Both the position numbers and the translations under genes were made by a program. 15,288 nucleotides of DNA, from the NCBI GenBank assembly GCA_049969935.1, contig JBMFNX010000030.1, forward strand, positions 1 to 15,288. The letters are read 5' to 3'. The notes under the pieces were generated by a model, which ran no database searches, was not told the DNA's origin, and saw only the letters and a list, made by a program, of their open reading frames with translations. This DNA is from JACIWG01 sp049969935 (GTDB lineage Archaea; Thermoproteota; Nitrososphaeria; JACIWG01). Below are positions 1-5,967 of the stretch, piece by piece; within the stretch, counting starts at the first letter, position 1, and each line of letters begins with the position of its first letter.

Positions 1-141
1 GAGAGTAAAACTGTAGATTAGCACATGTATTGAAGTGTTAGCTTGACCTATCCAATAAATTATTTGCTCTGCACACCCACCCTTTGGCGAAAAATATGCA
101 CCCAAAACTTGAACTGAAAATTCTTTCTGAAATATTTTTTT
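1..141 (-). CDS. Phospholipase-D-like nuclease domain, N-terminal piece, in the -1 frame; cut by window edge
   Basis: Reading the minus strand from the A7 run at 141-135 in the -1 frame gives an open frame to base 1. It contains AYFSPKGGC (about 99-73), then IIYWIGQANTSIHVLIYSFT (about 63-4). The pattern FSP.GGC, then I..A..SI.V.IYSFT, is the start of the catalytic domain of Nuc-type phospholipase-D-superfamily proteins, which cleave phosphodiester bonds. The HxK(x4)D catalytic motif would lie beyond the window. This frame is open back to a stop near 234 but has no ATG, GTG or TTG before a TTG at 105, which is already inside the conserved part. It therefore needs the signal-peptide frame upstream to be expressed. 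Domain identity is from pattern recognition and the catalytic residues are not visible. Confidence 0.6.
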
Positions 142-329
142 CCTGTAACAGTTGCGATTACCGCTGATGTAATTGTTATGATCTTTGATTGAGTATAGGC
201 TGTTGAATTTGTTACAGTTACTGTAACTGTCCTATTAGGGCATGCATGAGGTGCGACTATTGTAGTACTAGATATAAGTCCTATAATAAAGAATACAATC
301 GATGCTATCACAATTCTCGACCTTGTCAT
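60..329 (-). CDS. Signal-peptide N-terminal part of a secreted phospholipase-D-like protein (0 frame)
   Basis: This 89-codon frame starts at ATG 329. It has a charged start (MTRSR), a hydrophobic stretch at about residues 6-25 that looks like a signal peptide or membrane anchor, and a Thr/Val linker (about 34-62) of the kind found in archaeal surface proteins. Up to Gly63-Lys65 it looks real. After that (residues 66-89) it is basic, aromatic and unlike anything familiar. From the same point the -1 frame encodes a good phospholipase-D-like segment running off the window. I infer that the true product is the first ~65 residues joined to that segment, and that the last 24 residues here are read out of frame. 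The start lies 39 nt after lysO in the same direction. No clear Shine-Dalgarno is seen. Taken alone this would be a small hypothetical secreted protein. Confidence 0.6.
   Translation of the reverse strand: MTRSRIVIASIVFFIIGLISSTTIVAPHACPNRTVTVTVTNSTAYTQSKIITITSAVIATVTGKKYFRKNFQFKFWVHIFRQRVGVQSK
135..141 (-). other. Slippery A7 heptamer at the frame junction of the PLD-like gene
   Basis: The minus strand has a run of seven A. In the 0 frame the codons are GGA AAA AAA TAT, so the run has the form A AAA AAA, the canonical -1 slippery heptamer. A one-base slip back (or one extra A in the message or genome) joins residue 65 of the signal-peptide frame to the PLD-like frame. A homopolymer miscount in the assembly would look the same. 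Confidence 0.5.
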
Positions 330-368
330 AACATATTATTTTCAATTATGGTAAATTAATCTTTTCAT

Positions 369-962
369 TTAAAATTGAGCGAACAATGGTACCAAGATTG
401 TTGCAGCCACCGATAATATTAACCCACTTACTATCGCTGGAATAGCATATTCTTCACCACCATATTTTATTATAAAGGGTAGTGTGGTATCACATGCTGT
501 CGCCCCTCCACCTGAGATAATTGATATTGGCCCAAACTTTTTTCCAATAAATGGAGATGTTAACATGGTGATAAGTTCTCTAATCAAATTTGTGAGTAAA
601 CCTAATGTTCCAGCCTCCAAACTTATTGCCCTAGACAAAAAGGGTCCGGTAAAAGAATACCATCCAAACCCTGCCACAATAGATAGGCTCACATTAAATG
701 GAATATTTAATAGTATACTTGATGGATATGCTATAATAAGGCTTCCTACTATAGCTGAAATTATCGATTTTAATGCAACTTTGCTGTAGCTTTTGAACCT
801 TAAAATGTGCTCGTTTAAGACGATCATGCATCCTACTATAATCAGGAGTAAGTCGATTAGAAAATTTTCTAAGAAGCTGACGTCAAAACTGTAGCAGAAT
901 AAGCTGTATCCTAATCTTCCAACAACTATGCCTAAAACAAGTGAGAGAACAAACTTTAGCAT
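369..962 (-). CDS. lysO: Lysine exporter LysO family, C-terminal (large) half of a split protein
   Basis: A 197-residue membrane protein of the LysO/DUF340 family, which exports lysine in E. coli. It has several hydrophobic segments and the family core: GFGWYSFTGPFLS, a NLIRELI motif, and SGGGATACDTTLPFI followed by a GGEEYAIPAI segment and a last membrane helix. In bacteria such as E. coli these regions form the C-terminal two thirds of one ~300-residue protein; here the N-terminal third is a separate upstream gene. The ATG at 962 overlaps the upstream stop by one base (TAATG), so translation is probably coupled and the two chains probably assemble into one transporter. The substrate is inferred from the family; another cationic amino acid is possible. 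Confidence 0.85.
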   Translation of the reverse strand: MLKFVLSLVLGIVVGRLGYSLFCYSFDVSFLENFLIDLLLIIVGCMIVLNEHILRFKSYSKVALKSIISAIVGSLIIAYPSSILLNIPFNVSLSIVAGFGWYSFTGPFLSRAISLEAGTLGLLTNLIRELITMLTSPFIGKKFGPISIISGGGATACDTTLPFIIKYGGEEYAIPAIVSGLILSVAATILVPLFAQF

Positions 963-1240
963 TAAATCTCTAACCTCATGAAAACGTATCCAAAAATTAT
1001 GCTGCCCAAAAAAGCTAAGACGGATAAAACTATTGAACCATACCCTAGAGCCATAAAATTATATAGGATCTTTTCATCGGAGCCAAATGTTAAACCCATA
1101 AGAAAAAGAAGGACGAGTACAATGGTTGACAGCATGTGGTCCAGTTTAGCTTTTATCGACCGCATACCAAGCTTTCTAAACGTGAACCCAATTATTGATC
1201 CAACTAGGAGCATTGCCAATGTTTCGATCATAAACTCCAC
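962..1240 (-). CDS. LysO family, N-terminal (small) half of a split protein
   Basis: A 92-residue membrane protein with three hydrophobic segments (about 4-20, 38-56 and 65-87). LVLLFLMGLTFGSDEKI is typical of the LysO/DUF340 N-terminal domain, where bacterial LysO has a FFMGISLA-like stretch. It precedes the large LysO half with a one-base stop/start overlap, so the pair should be one exporter. The GTG at 1240 gives the longest reading. An ATG at 1231 follows a GGAG closely and would give 89 residues. A TATA-like element about 28 nt upstream of the GTG favours a leaderless message starting at or near 1240. Confidence 0.8.
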   Translation of the reverse strand: MEFMIETLAMLLVGSIIGFTFRKLGMRSIKAKLDHMLSTIVLVLLFLMGLTFGSDEKILYNFMALGYGSIVLSVLAFLGSIIFGYVFMRLEI

Positions 1241-1262
1241 TTGTAGCTTGAGAAAACTATAT

Positions 1263-1274
1263 AATTTTTATAAG
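1263..1274 (-). promoter_or_regulatory. TATA-box promoter of the split lysO genes
   Basis: The minus strand reads CTTATAAAAATT just downstream of the stop of the metallo-beta-lactamase-fold gene. Its centre is about 28 nt from the GTG at 1240, the usual archaeal TATA-to-start distance for a leaderless transcript. Prediction from composition and spacing only. Confidence 0.5.
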
Positions 1275-1281
1275 CGTTTGC

Positions 1282-2217
1282 TCAAATTTTATACATATTT
1301 CCAACACTATTCCACACAAATGCTTCCGGCAATTCTTGAGCAAACTTAAACGCACCCCTCCAGCCGGTACAGTGTGATGGTACAACAAGCTTCGGGTTAA
1401 CCTTCTTAATTTCAGCAACAACATTGTCTATCGCATCTTCATAGTCTTTTCCTGAAAGGTGGAATCCGCCTACTATTGCGTAAACTTTCTCTGTTCCAGT
1501 CAGTTCTCGAGCATATTTGACGGTGTTAACGATTCCTGCGTGACCGCAGCCTGAAACTATTACGAGACCCCTATTTTTGACCTTCATGACAATTGCTCTA
1601 TCGTCCCAGACCCATGGGTCAGGCTTCCATTCACCGTTTTCGTAAAAATATTGTTTTGGAACACCCTTCTCAAACCCTGTTTTTCTAGGTATTTCTCCTG
1701 TAACAAGTATACTGTTATCGAAGAGGATGTAAGGCCCCTTAGTTTTGACATACTTTGATGGCTTAACCCTTTCCTCTGAAGGGAAAACTGGATACCTTCT
1801 AATTGTCCCATCCCTTTCTAGAACACCTCTTACTTTAAACATGTCTTCGTGCACAATTATAGGTAAACTCTTATTCTTCATCTCTCTAACAACATTTACA
1901 AGCCCTCCAAAGTGGTCATAGTGTCCATGTGATAAGATTATTGCCTCTATTCCTGAAAGGTCTATCCCCATTGCCCTAGCATTATCTAGAACACCATTGG
2001 AGCTGATTCCAGTATCAAATAGAATAGAATGGGCTAAATCATTGTCGCAGTATACTTTTATTATTGCAGAAAAACCGTGTTCTGCAACAGGATATCTGAA
2101 ATATCTTTCAAACCATTCTTTACCCTTACACTTTTTAACCCAGGTCACGACATTCTGGACATCATTTCTTCCTATAGTTGATAGAAAATCTATGGAGTTG
2201 TCAACCAAGCTAACCAT
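1282..2217 (-). CDS. Metallo-beta-lactamase-fold hydrolase, COG1237 type
   Basis: A 311-residue cytosolic enzyme of the metallo-beta-lactamase fold. From the ATG at 2217 it opens with MVSLVDN, matching the family start (a VDN near the N terminus), followed by a linker and AEHGFSA. The metal-binding motif HGHYDH is at about residues 97-102. Later come SGCGHAGIVNT, GGFHL and a C-terminal VVPSHCTGW, all characteristic of the COG1237 group. Members are often named 7,8-dihydropterin-6-methyl-4-(beta-D-ribofuranosyl)aminobenzene-5-phosphate synthase-like, relating them to methanopterin-type cofactor synthesis, but the actual substrate is uncertain. A TTG at 2244 would add nine residues; I prefer the ATG because of the family N terminus. 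It diverges from the DUF123 gene across a short gap containing an AAACGTTT palindrome. Confidence 0.85.
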   Translation of the reverse strand: MVSLVDNSIDFLSTIGRNDVQNVVTWVKKCKGKEWFERYFRYPVAEHGFSAIIKVYCDNDLAHSILFDTGISSNGVLDNARAMGIDLSGIEAIILSHGHYDHFGGLVNVVREMKNKSLPIIVHEDMFKVRGVLERDGTIRRYPVFPSEERVKPSKYVKTKGPYILFDNSILVTGEIPRKTGFEKGVPKQYFYENGEWKPDPWVWDDRAIVMKVKNRGLVIVSGCGHAGIVNTVKYARELTGTEKVYAIVGGFHLSGKDYEDAIDNVVAEIKKVNPKLVVPSHCTGWRGAFKFAQELPEAFVWNSVGNMYKI

Positions 2218-2284
2218 CTCTATTCTATTAACTTCTTTAAGCAAATGGCATCAACACCTTTGCACGTTAGCTGGTTAAAAACGT

Positions 2285-2746
2285 TTGAACAAAGTTTATT
2301 TCCCAAAAACTCTGATAAAAGGAATATTGAAGGGCTCTTACGTGCTAATATTAGAAAATGGGAAGGTATGTGATATTAGGGTTGGAGGTTTAGGTGTTTT
2401 AAAATTTGATAGAGGCTTTTACGCGTACATAGGGTCGATGTTCGGCTCAGGCGGGCTTGAGGCTAGGATAAGAAGATATTTTGTTAGAGGAAGAAAACAT
2501 TGGCACATCGACTACATACTTGACCACATGAAGATAGTTGAAGTCTTTGTGTTGCCAGAAAAAGATTATGAAAGTTTTCTAGCAAATGTTGCGGTTAAAA
2601 GGTTCAATTATGTTAAAGGGTTCGGATGCAGTGACAAGAAAAATGATGTTTCACACCTAATATATTTTAGGGGGGAAGGTGAGCTTAGAAAATTCATAGA
2701 GCTTATTAAGTCAATTGGGTTCGAAATATTCAACTATAAAATTTAG
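2285..2746 (+). CDS. DUF123 (GIY-YIG/Uri-like) nuclease-family protein
   Basis: A 153-residue protein of the DUF123 family, related to the GIY-YIG/URI endonuclease fold. Visible blocks are KGSYVLIL (about 16-23), GFYAYIGSMFGSGGLEARI with the GIY-YIG-like core and conserved Arg, KHWHIDYIL, and near the end FGCSDKKNDVSHLIYF with its Cys and His. Some family members occur fused to endonuclease III, hinting at DNA repair, but the cellular role is not established. The TTG at 2285 gives the longest form; a TTG at 2327 would start MKGSYVLIL, the usual N terminus of this family, and is a real alternative. The gene ends four bases before the convergent stop of the DUF134 gene, so the two transcripts probably overlap. 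Confidence 0.8.
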   Translation: MNKVYFPKTLIKGILKGSYVLILENGKVCDIRVGGLGVLKFDRGFYAYIGSMFGSGGLEARIRRYFVRGRKHWHIDYILDHMKIVEVFVLPEKDYESFLANVAVKRFNYVKGFGCSDKKNDVSHLIYFRGEGELRKFIELIKSIGFEIFNYKI

Positions 2747-2750
2747 TAAT

Positions 2751-3101
2751 CTACTTTATCCCATTTTGATAAGATTCTTGTCCTATAGAATTAGGAGCGT
2801 CTTGGCCTATTTTAATGGGCCTTCCCTCGCTCAGGGCCTGTGCAGTCTTCTTTCTCGCACTCTGTAGGAGCCTCCAGACGGTTCCCCTTGAAACACCCAT
2901 CCTTTGGCCAGCCTCCTCTTGGGAAAGGCCTAATTGGTCTACAAGGCGAAAGGCTTCCAATTCAGCCGGTGTTATAAGAATTGGTTCAGGAGCCTGTTGA
3001 GGATAGGGTACAAAATTTTCTATAACAGGATTTTTTCCAATATTTATGGGCTTCGGTAGACGGCCTCTTCTCCCACGCCTGCATCTGAACCTGTAACCCA
3101 T
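2751..3101 (-). CDS. DUF134 family DNA-binding transcriptional regulator
   Basis: A 116-residue helix-turn-helix protein of the DUF134 (UPF0251) family. The N terminus is very basic (RFRCRRGRRGR, then LPKP), a segment ITPAELEAFRLVD is at about 43-55, and a sigma-70-region-4-like helix-turn-helix is at about 59-83 (LSQEEAGQRMGVSRGTVWRL). The C-terminal 25 residues are polar and probably disordered. The ATG at 3101 has GGTG just upstream and a TATA-like TAATATAAAG on the minus strand 30-40 nt away. It is divergent from the DUF5320/NifX/MinD operon, and proteins of this family are commonly encoded beside NifX/NifB-type genes. I therefore infer that it controls that operon and itself through the repeated operator between them. 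Its ligand is unknown. Confidence 0.85.
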   Translation of the reverse strand: MGYRFRCRRGRRGRLPKPINIGKNPVIENFVPYPQQAPEPILITPAELEAFRLVDQLGLSQEEAGQRMGVSRGTVWRLLQSARKKTAQALSEGRPIKIGQDAPNSIGQESYQNGIK

Positions 3102-3130
3102 TTTACACCATCAGATTATGGCATGTCCGC

Positions 3131-3190
3131 CTTTATATTATTTTTGTGCATATGCAAAAAATATAAATATGTGCATACGCACATAATATG
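3131..3190. promoter_or_regulatory. Divergent promoter region with two operator-like repeats flanking the TATA box
   Basis: The motif TGTGCATAyGCA occurs at 3145-3156 and again at 3170-3181, 25 bases apart in the same orientation. The first copy contains the palindrome TGCATATGCA. The second is the core of a longer palindrome, with arms TATGTGC (3168-3174) and GCACATA (3179-3185) around ATAC. Between them lies the plus-strand TATA box (TATAAA, 3162-3167), about 25 nt ahead of the expected transcript start near 3190. The minus-strand TATA for the DUF134 gene is at 3131-3140. Binding at both copies would cover the TATA-upstream (BRE) position and the initiation region. The DUF134 protein is the obvious candidate binder (inference). 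Confidence 0.6.
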
Positions 3191-3201
3191 CGGTGAGAAA
3201 A

Positions 3202-3420
3202 ATGGGTTGGAGAGGATTTGGAAGAGGATATGGAATGTGGCCTGGAAGAGGACCCTTCAGCTACCTACCTCCATGGCAGAGGCCTGGATGGCTTTTTGGA
3301 AGAGGAGCATGCTGGTGGCTGTTCCCAAGCATTTACATGAACCCATACTATCTTGGCACCTTCCCCTGGACAACATACTATCCACCAGCACCTTACCCCT
3401 ACTATTATAGGAGGTGGTAA
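3202..3420 (+). CDS. Aromatic-rich DUF5320-like small protein
   Basis: A 72-residue protein with extreme composition: eight Trp, eleven Tyr and five Phe, i.e. one third aromatic, plus much Gly, Pro and Arg. It opens MGWRGFGRGYG and ends YYPPAPYPYYYRRW, and has one Cys (residue 37, in GACWW). It resembles the short DUF5320-type proteins found next to NifX/NifB-like genes. It lacks the C-terminal coiled-coil module of its neighbours. The ATG at 3202 is preceded by GGTGAG five bases away; a GTG at 3193 would add three residues and is less likely. It is the first gene of the operon. Function unknown; a structural or metal-cluster scaffold role is a guess from context. Confidence 0.7.
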   Translation: MGWRGFGRGYGMWPGRGPFSYLPPWQRPGWLFGRGACWWLFPSIYMNPYYLGTFPWTTYYPPAPYPYYYRRW

Positions 3421-3424
3421 AAGG

Positions 3425-3877
3425 ATGGGGTACCGTAGAAGAAACATGTACTATCTTACTGGAGTTCCAGGATGGCTTAGATTCGGCTATTCGCCTGGAT
3501 GGGTTGGAAGGTCTCCTACGGGGCTATCGCCTACAGCGGAATGGATGATATCAAGTGGGCTTGTGCCACAGTATAGGTCATATTTGGCTGGAGGACCTGC
3601 AACAAGTATGCAGCCACCTTTAAGTAAAGAGGAGGAGATAAGAATGTTGGAGGAGCAGGCGAAGGCTATAGAGGAACAGCTGAACACAATAAGAGGCAGG
3701 GTTGAAATGTTGAAGAAGACGCCTTCAAGTGAGACACCATACTATCCGCCTGCACCCTACAGCATCATACCACAGCTTACACCAGAGGATGAGCTTGCTT
3801 CACTGGAAGAGTACAGGAGGAGGCTGGAGGAGGAGATAAAGGGTGTTGACGCAAGAATCGAGGAATTGAAAAAGTCC
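3425..3877 (+). CDS. DUF5320-like protein with two coiled-coil modules
   Basis: A 150-residue class protein (153 codons run to the stop at 3886) that starts at ATG 3425 after a strong GGAGGTGG and the upstream stop. Residues 1-66 are Gly/Pro/Trp/Tyr-rich. Residues 67-98 and 119-150 are two copies of a charged, heptad-like 32-residue module (pattern EEEI..LEE..K.IE.QL..I), each ending in LKK. The two copies are separated by a Pro-rich linker holding YYPPAPY, a motif also present in the preceding gene. The coordinates given stop at the end of the second module plus SKK; the stop codon is TAG at 3884-3886. The protein probably forms helical coiled coils with its neighbours. No catalytic motif is visible and the function is unknown. 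Confidence 0.65.
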
Positions 3878-3902
3878 AAAAAGTAGTGGAGGTGGTTAAC
3901 TG

Positions 3903-4151
3903 ATGCCCTTTGGGTTAGGTCCATGGGGTTGGATCGTCAGCCCATACTACATGGGCTACTGGTACTGGAGATGCAGATGGTTCCCCTGGCTTCCAAGATG
4001 GTGGTGGACAGGCATATATGGGCCTCTAACACCGTTTCCCTATTGGCCATATTCTAGGGAGGAGGAGATCGCAGCATTAGAGGATGAAGCGAAGCTTTTG
4101 GAGCAGCAGCTGGAGCTTATAAGGAAGAGGCTGGAGGAGCTCAAGAAGTAG
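3903..4151 (+). CDS. Trp-rich DUF5320-like protein with one coiled-coil module
   Basis: An 82-residue protein in two parts. Residues 1-50 are hydrophobic and aromatic, with ten Trp and seven Tyr and a single Cys at 24 (in YWRCRW). Residues 51-82 are one copy of the 32-residue charged module also present in the genes on either side, ending ELKK. The ATG at 3903 follows GGAGGTGG (3888-3895) by seven bases. The aromatic half is too rich in Pro and Arg for an ordinary membrane helix. I infer an oligomerising or cluster-shielding partner for the NifX-type proteins that follow; nothing shows an enzymatic activity. Confidence 0.7.
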   Translation: MPFGLGPWGWIVSPYYMGYWYWRCRWFPWLPRWWWTGIYGPLTPFPYWPYSREEEIAALEDEAKLLEQQLELIRKRLEELKK

Positions 4152-4160
4152 GTGTAGCGT

Positions 4161-4745
4161 TTGAAGGTCGCAGTGTCAGCTACAGGAGGAAGCCTTGATT
4201 CGCAAGTGGACCCGAGGTTCGGAAGATGCGCCTACTTTATAGTCGTAGACACTGACACAATGAACTTTGAGGCGATAAAGAACACAGGCGCCTTCGAGGC
4301 AAGCGGTGCAGGCATTCAGGCTGCGCAGACCATCGTTTCAAAGGGTGTTAAGGCAGTTGTAACCGGAAATGTAGGCCCGAACGCTTACCAGGTGCTATCG
4401 TCAGCCGGAGTAAGGATATTCACTGGAGCCTATGGCACAGTCAAAGAGGCTGTAGAAAGGCTCTTGAGGGGAGAGTTAAGTGAGTCTTCGAGTCCAAGGT
4501 TTGGAGGACCTGGAATGGGTCGAGGCTACGGAATAGGTTTTGGTAGAGGACGAGGCTTTACCGCAAACCCGTCAACCCACACCCATCCTCCCCCGTTTCA
4601 ACCCCCATTTAATCCGTCAAAGGATGAGGAGATTCAGGCCCTTGAGGAGCAGATGAAGGTTCTGCAGCGAAAGCTGGAGGAAATAAGACAGAAGATCGAA
4701 AGGCTGAAGAGTGGGAATGTGGGTGGAGGAGAAAACGTTGGGTAA
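4161..4745 (+). CDS. NifX/NifB-type cofactor-carrier domain fused to a Gly-rich linker and DUF5320-like coiled coil
   Basis: A 194-residue protein. Residues 1-104 form a dinitrogenase iron-molybdenum cofactor (NifX/NifB C-terminal, PF02579-type) domain: MKVAVSATGG, SQVDPRFGRCAYF, an AGIQAAQ segment and VVTGNVGPNAYQVL. Such domains hold metal-sulfur clusters in transit. Residues 113-132 are Gly/Arg-rich (GRGYGIGFGRGRGF), echoing the GFGRGYG start of the first DUF5320-like gene. Residues 135-152 are Pro/His-rich (HTHPPP), and 153-184 repeat the 32-residue coiled-coil module of the upstream genes. The start is TTG 4161 after GGTG at 4151-4154. Since there is no sign of nitrogenase here, the cargo is more likely a cluster like that of bacterial orange protein than FeMo-cofactor (inference). 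Confidence 0.8.
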   Translation: MKVAVSATGGSLDSQVDPRFGRCAYFIVVDTDTMNFEAIKNTGAFEASGAGIQAAQTIVSKGVKAVVTGNVGPNAYQVLSSAGVRIFTGAYGTVKEAVERLLRGELSESSSPRFGGPGMGRGYGIGFGRGRGFTANPSTHTHPPPFQPPFNPSKDEEIQALEEQMKVLQRKLEEIRQKIERLKSGNVGGGENVG

Positions 4746-5079
4746 GCTGAAGGTTGCTGTTACAACAAAAGGCGACAGGGGATTAGATGATGAAGTTTCT
4801 GAAGTGTTCGGTAGGGCTGGCACGATAACAGTATTGGACCTCGTCGACGGAAAGGTGGTTAACGTTCAAGTGGTGAAGAATCCAGCGGCATCATACAGTT
4901 TCGGAGTGGGACCGATTTTGGTCAAGACCCTTGCTGACATGAAAGTGGACTACGTGATAGCTGGCGAAGTAGGGCCTGGCGCCTCACAGCTTCTCAAGGA
5001 AAATGGTATAGGGTATGCTATCGTAAACGCGGGTATAAAGGTTAGGGAGGCAATAAAATACGTTAAACGGGACCATTAA
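4738..5079 (+). CDS. Second NifX/NifB-type cofactor-carrier protein
   Basis: A 113-residue single-domain protein of the same NifX/NifB-like fold: LKVAVTTKG, then DDEVSEVFGRAGTI, PILVKTLADMKVDYVIAGEVGPGASQLL and a final segment leading to AIKYVKRDH. It has no coiled-coil tail and no Cys. The start is decided by the ribosome binding site: GGAGGAG at 4725-4731 sits six bases before TTG 4738, which overlaps the upstream stop by eight bases. An in-frame GTG at 4711 would add nine odd residues and has no such site. With the preceding fused copy it probably forms a pair acting with the two MinD ATPases downstream. Confidence 0.85.
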   Translation: MGKLKVAVTTKGDRGLDDEVSEVFGRAGTITVLDLVDGKVVNVQVVKNPAASYSFGVGPILVKTLADMKVDYVIAGEVGPGASQLLKENGIGYAIVNAGIKVREAIKYVKRDH

Positions 5080-5090
5080 TTTCCACCAAA

Positions 5091-5097
5091 TTTTTTT
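5091..5097 (+). terminator. T7 tract between the NifX and MinD genes
   Basis: Seven T follow the stop of the second NifX-type gene by 12 bases, with no stable hairpin. Archaeal RNA polymerase can terminate on such tracts, so some transcripts may end here, giving more of the scaffold proteins than of the ATPases. It could also form part of a weak promoter for the next gene. Confidence 0.4.
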
Positions 5098-5130
5098 ACA
5101 TTTGAAGGCCATGCTAGAAGGGGGACGTTT

Positions 5131-5967
5131 ATGCTATTGTCGATAGCCAGTGGCAAGGGTGGAACAGGTAAAACTTTGGTGGCAGTGAACATGGCCCTAT
5201 CGGTTGGAAAATTGCAGCTTATAGACTGTGATGTGGAAGAGCCTAACGTACACCTTTTTCTAAAGCCTAATGTTAGCGGAAGCCAGCCCGTCTACAACAT
5301 GGCTCCAGTGGTAGAGGAAGGCTTATGCGACTACTGTGGCGAATGTGCAAGATTCTGTGAATATAATGCGATATTCGTCAGCTCCCGTAAGATCCTAGTT
5401 TTCCCCGAAATATGCCACGGTTGTGGTGGATGTGCGATCGTGTGCCCCAGGAAGGCGATAAGAGAGGAAAGGTTTGAGATAGGGAAAGTTTACACTGGCA
5501 CAGCCTCAGACATGGAAATCGTTTGGGGCGAGCTTGAAGTGGGAAAACCTCTAGCGGTTCCAGTTATAAGGGAAGTGAAAAAGCTTTTCAGAGGAGACGT
5601 AGACGCTATCGTAGATTCTCCGCCTGGAACATCATGTCCGATGATCAACTCCGTAGACGGAAGCGACTTCTGCATACTTGTAACTGAGCCGACACCATTC
5701 GGCTTACATGACCTAAAGATAGCGGTAAAAGTCCTCGAGGAAATGAGTATACCTTTCGGGGTTATAGTAAACCGCGCCGGATTAGGGGATGAGAGAGTGT
5801 ACGAGTACTGTAGGGGGAAGGGGATACCTATACTGCTAGAGATACCGTTCAATAGGAGGGTGGCTGAACTCTATTCTATGGGAAAACCGTTTATAGAAGA
5901 AATGCCTGAATGGAAAGAAAGTTTAAGGCACGTCTTCGAGGAAGCGAAGAGGGCTGCTGGAAAATGA
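5131..5967 (+). CDS. MinD-superfamily P-loop ATPase with inserted two-cluster ferredoxin (first copy)
   Basis: A 278-residue cytosolic ATPase of the MinD/Mrp-like deviant Walker group. SGKGGTGKT at 7-15 is the Walker A with its signature first Lys, IDCDVEEPN follows at 31-39, and VDSPPGTSCP (161-170) is the Walker-B region. Inserted at about 62-110 is a bacterial-type ferredoxin with two [4Fe-4S] sites: Cys66, 69, 72, 76 and Cys95, 98, 101, 105. Such proteins come in pairs in orange-protein and NifX clusters, where ATP use and electron transfer are thought to drive cluster loading. The ATG at 5131 follows a G-rich stretch. Its last codons overlap the next ATPase gene (ATGA), so the two are translationally coupled and probably form a heterodimer. 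Confidence 0.9.
   Translation: MLLSIASGKGGTGKTLVAVNMALSVGKLQLIDCDVEEPNVHLFLKPNVSGSQPVYNMAPVVEEGLCDYCGECARFCEYNAIFVSSRKILVFPEICHGCGGCAIVCPRKAIREERFEIGKVYTGTASDMEIVWGELEVGKPLAVPVIREVKKLFRGDVDAIVDSPPGTSCPMINSVDGSDFCILVTEPTPFGLHDLKIAVKVLEEMSIPFGVIVNRAGLGDERVYEYCRGKGIPILLEIPFNRRVAELYSMGKPFIEEMPEWKESLRHVFEEAKRAAGK

Noticed and set aside
484..789. 101-codon plus-strand frame opposite the large lysO half
   Set aside because: Lies wholly inside the LysO coding sequence on the other strand and has no recognisable domain.
978..1349. 123-codon plus-strand open frame opposite the small lysO half and the end of the MBL gene
   Set aside because: Antisense shadow: no family motifs, basic random-looking composition, while the minus strand has clear LysO and MBL sequence.
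2260..2290. AAACGTTT palindrome between the MBL and DUF123 genes as a regulator site
   Set aside because: Only eight bases, occurs once, and overlaps the DUF123 start; too weak to call.
3123..3410. 95-codon frame overlapping the first DUF5320-like gene
   Set aside because: Begins upstream of the TATA box and runs through the operator; the other frame has the ribosome binding site and the family composition.
3623..4712. Repeated module considered as a CRISPR or DNA tandem repeat
   Set aside because: The similarity is at protein level in coding frames with irregular spacing; the DNA copies differ and there are no spacers.
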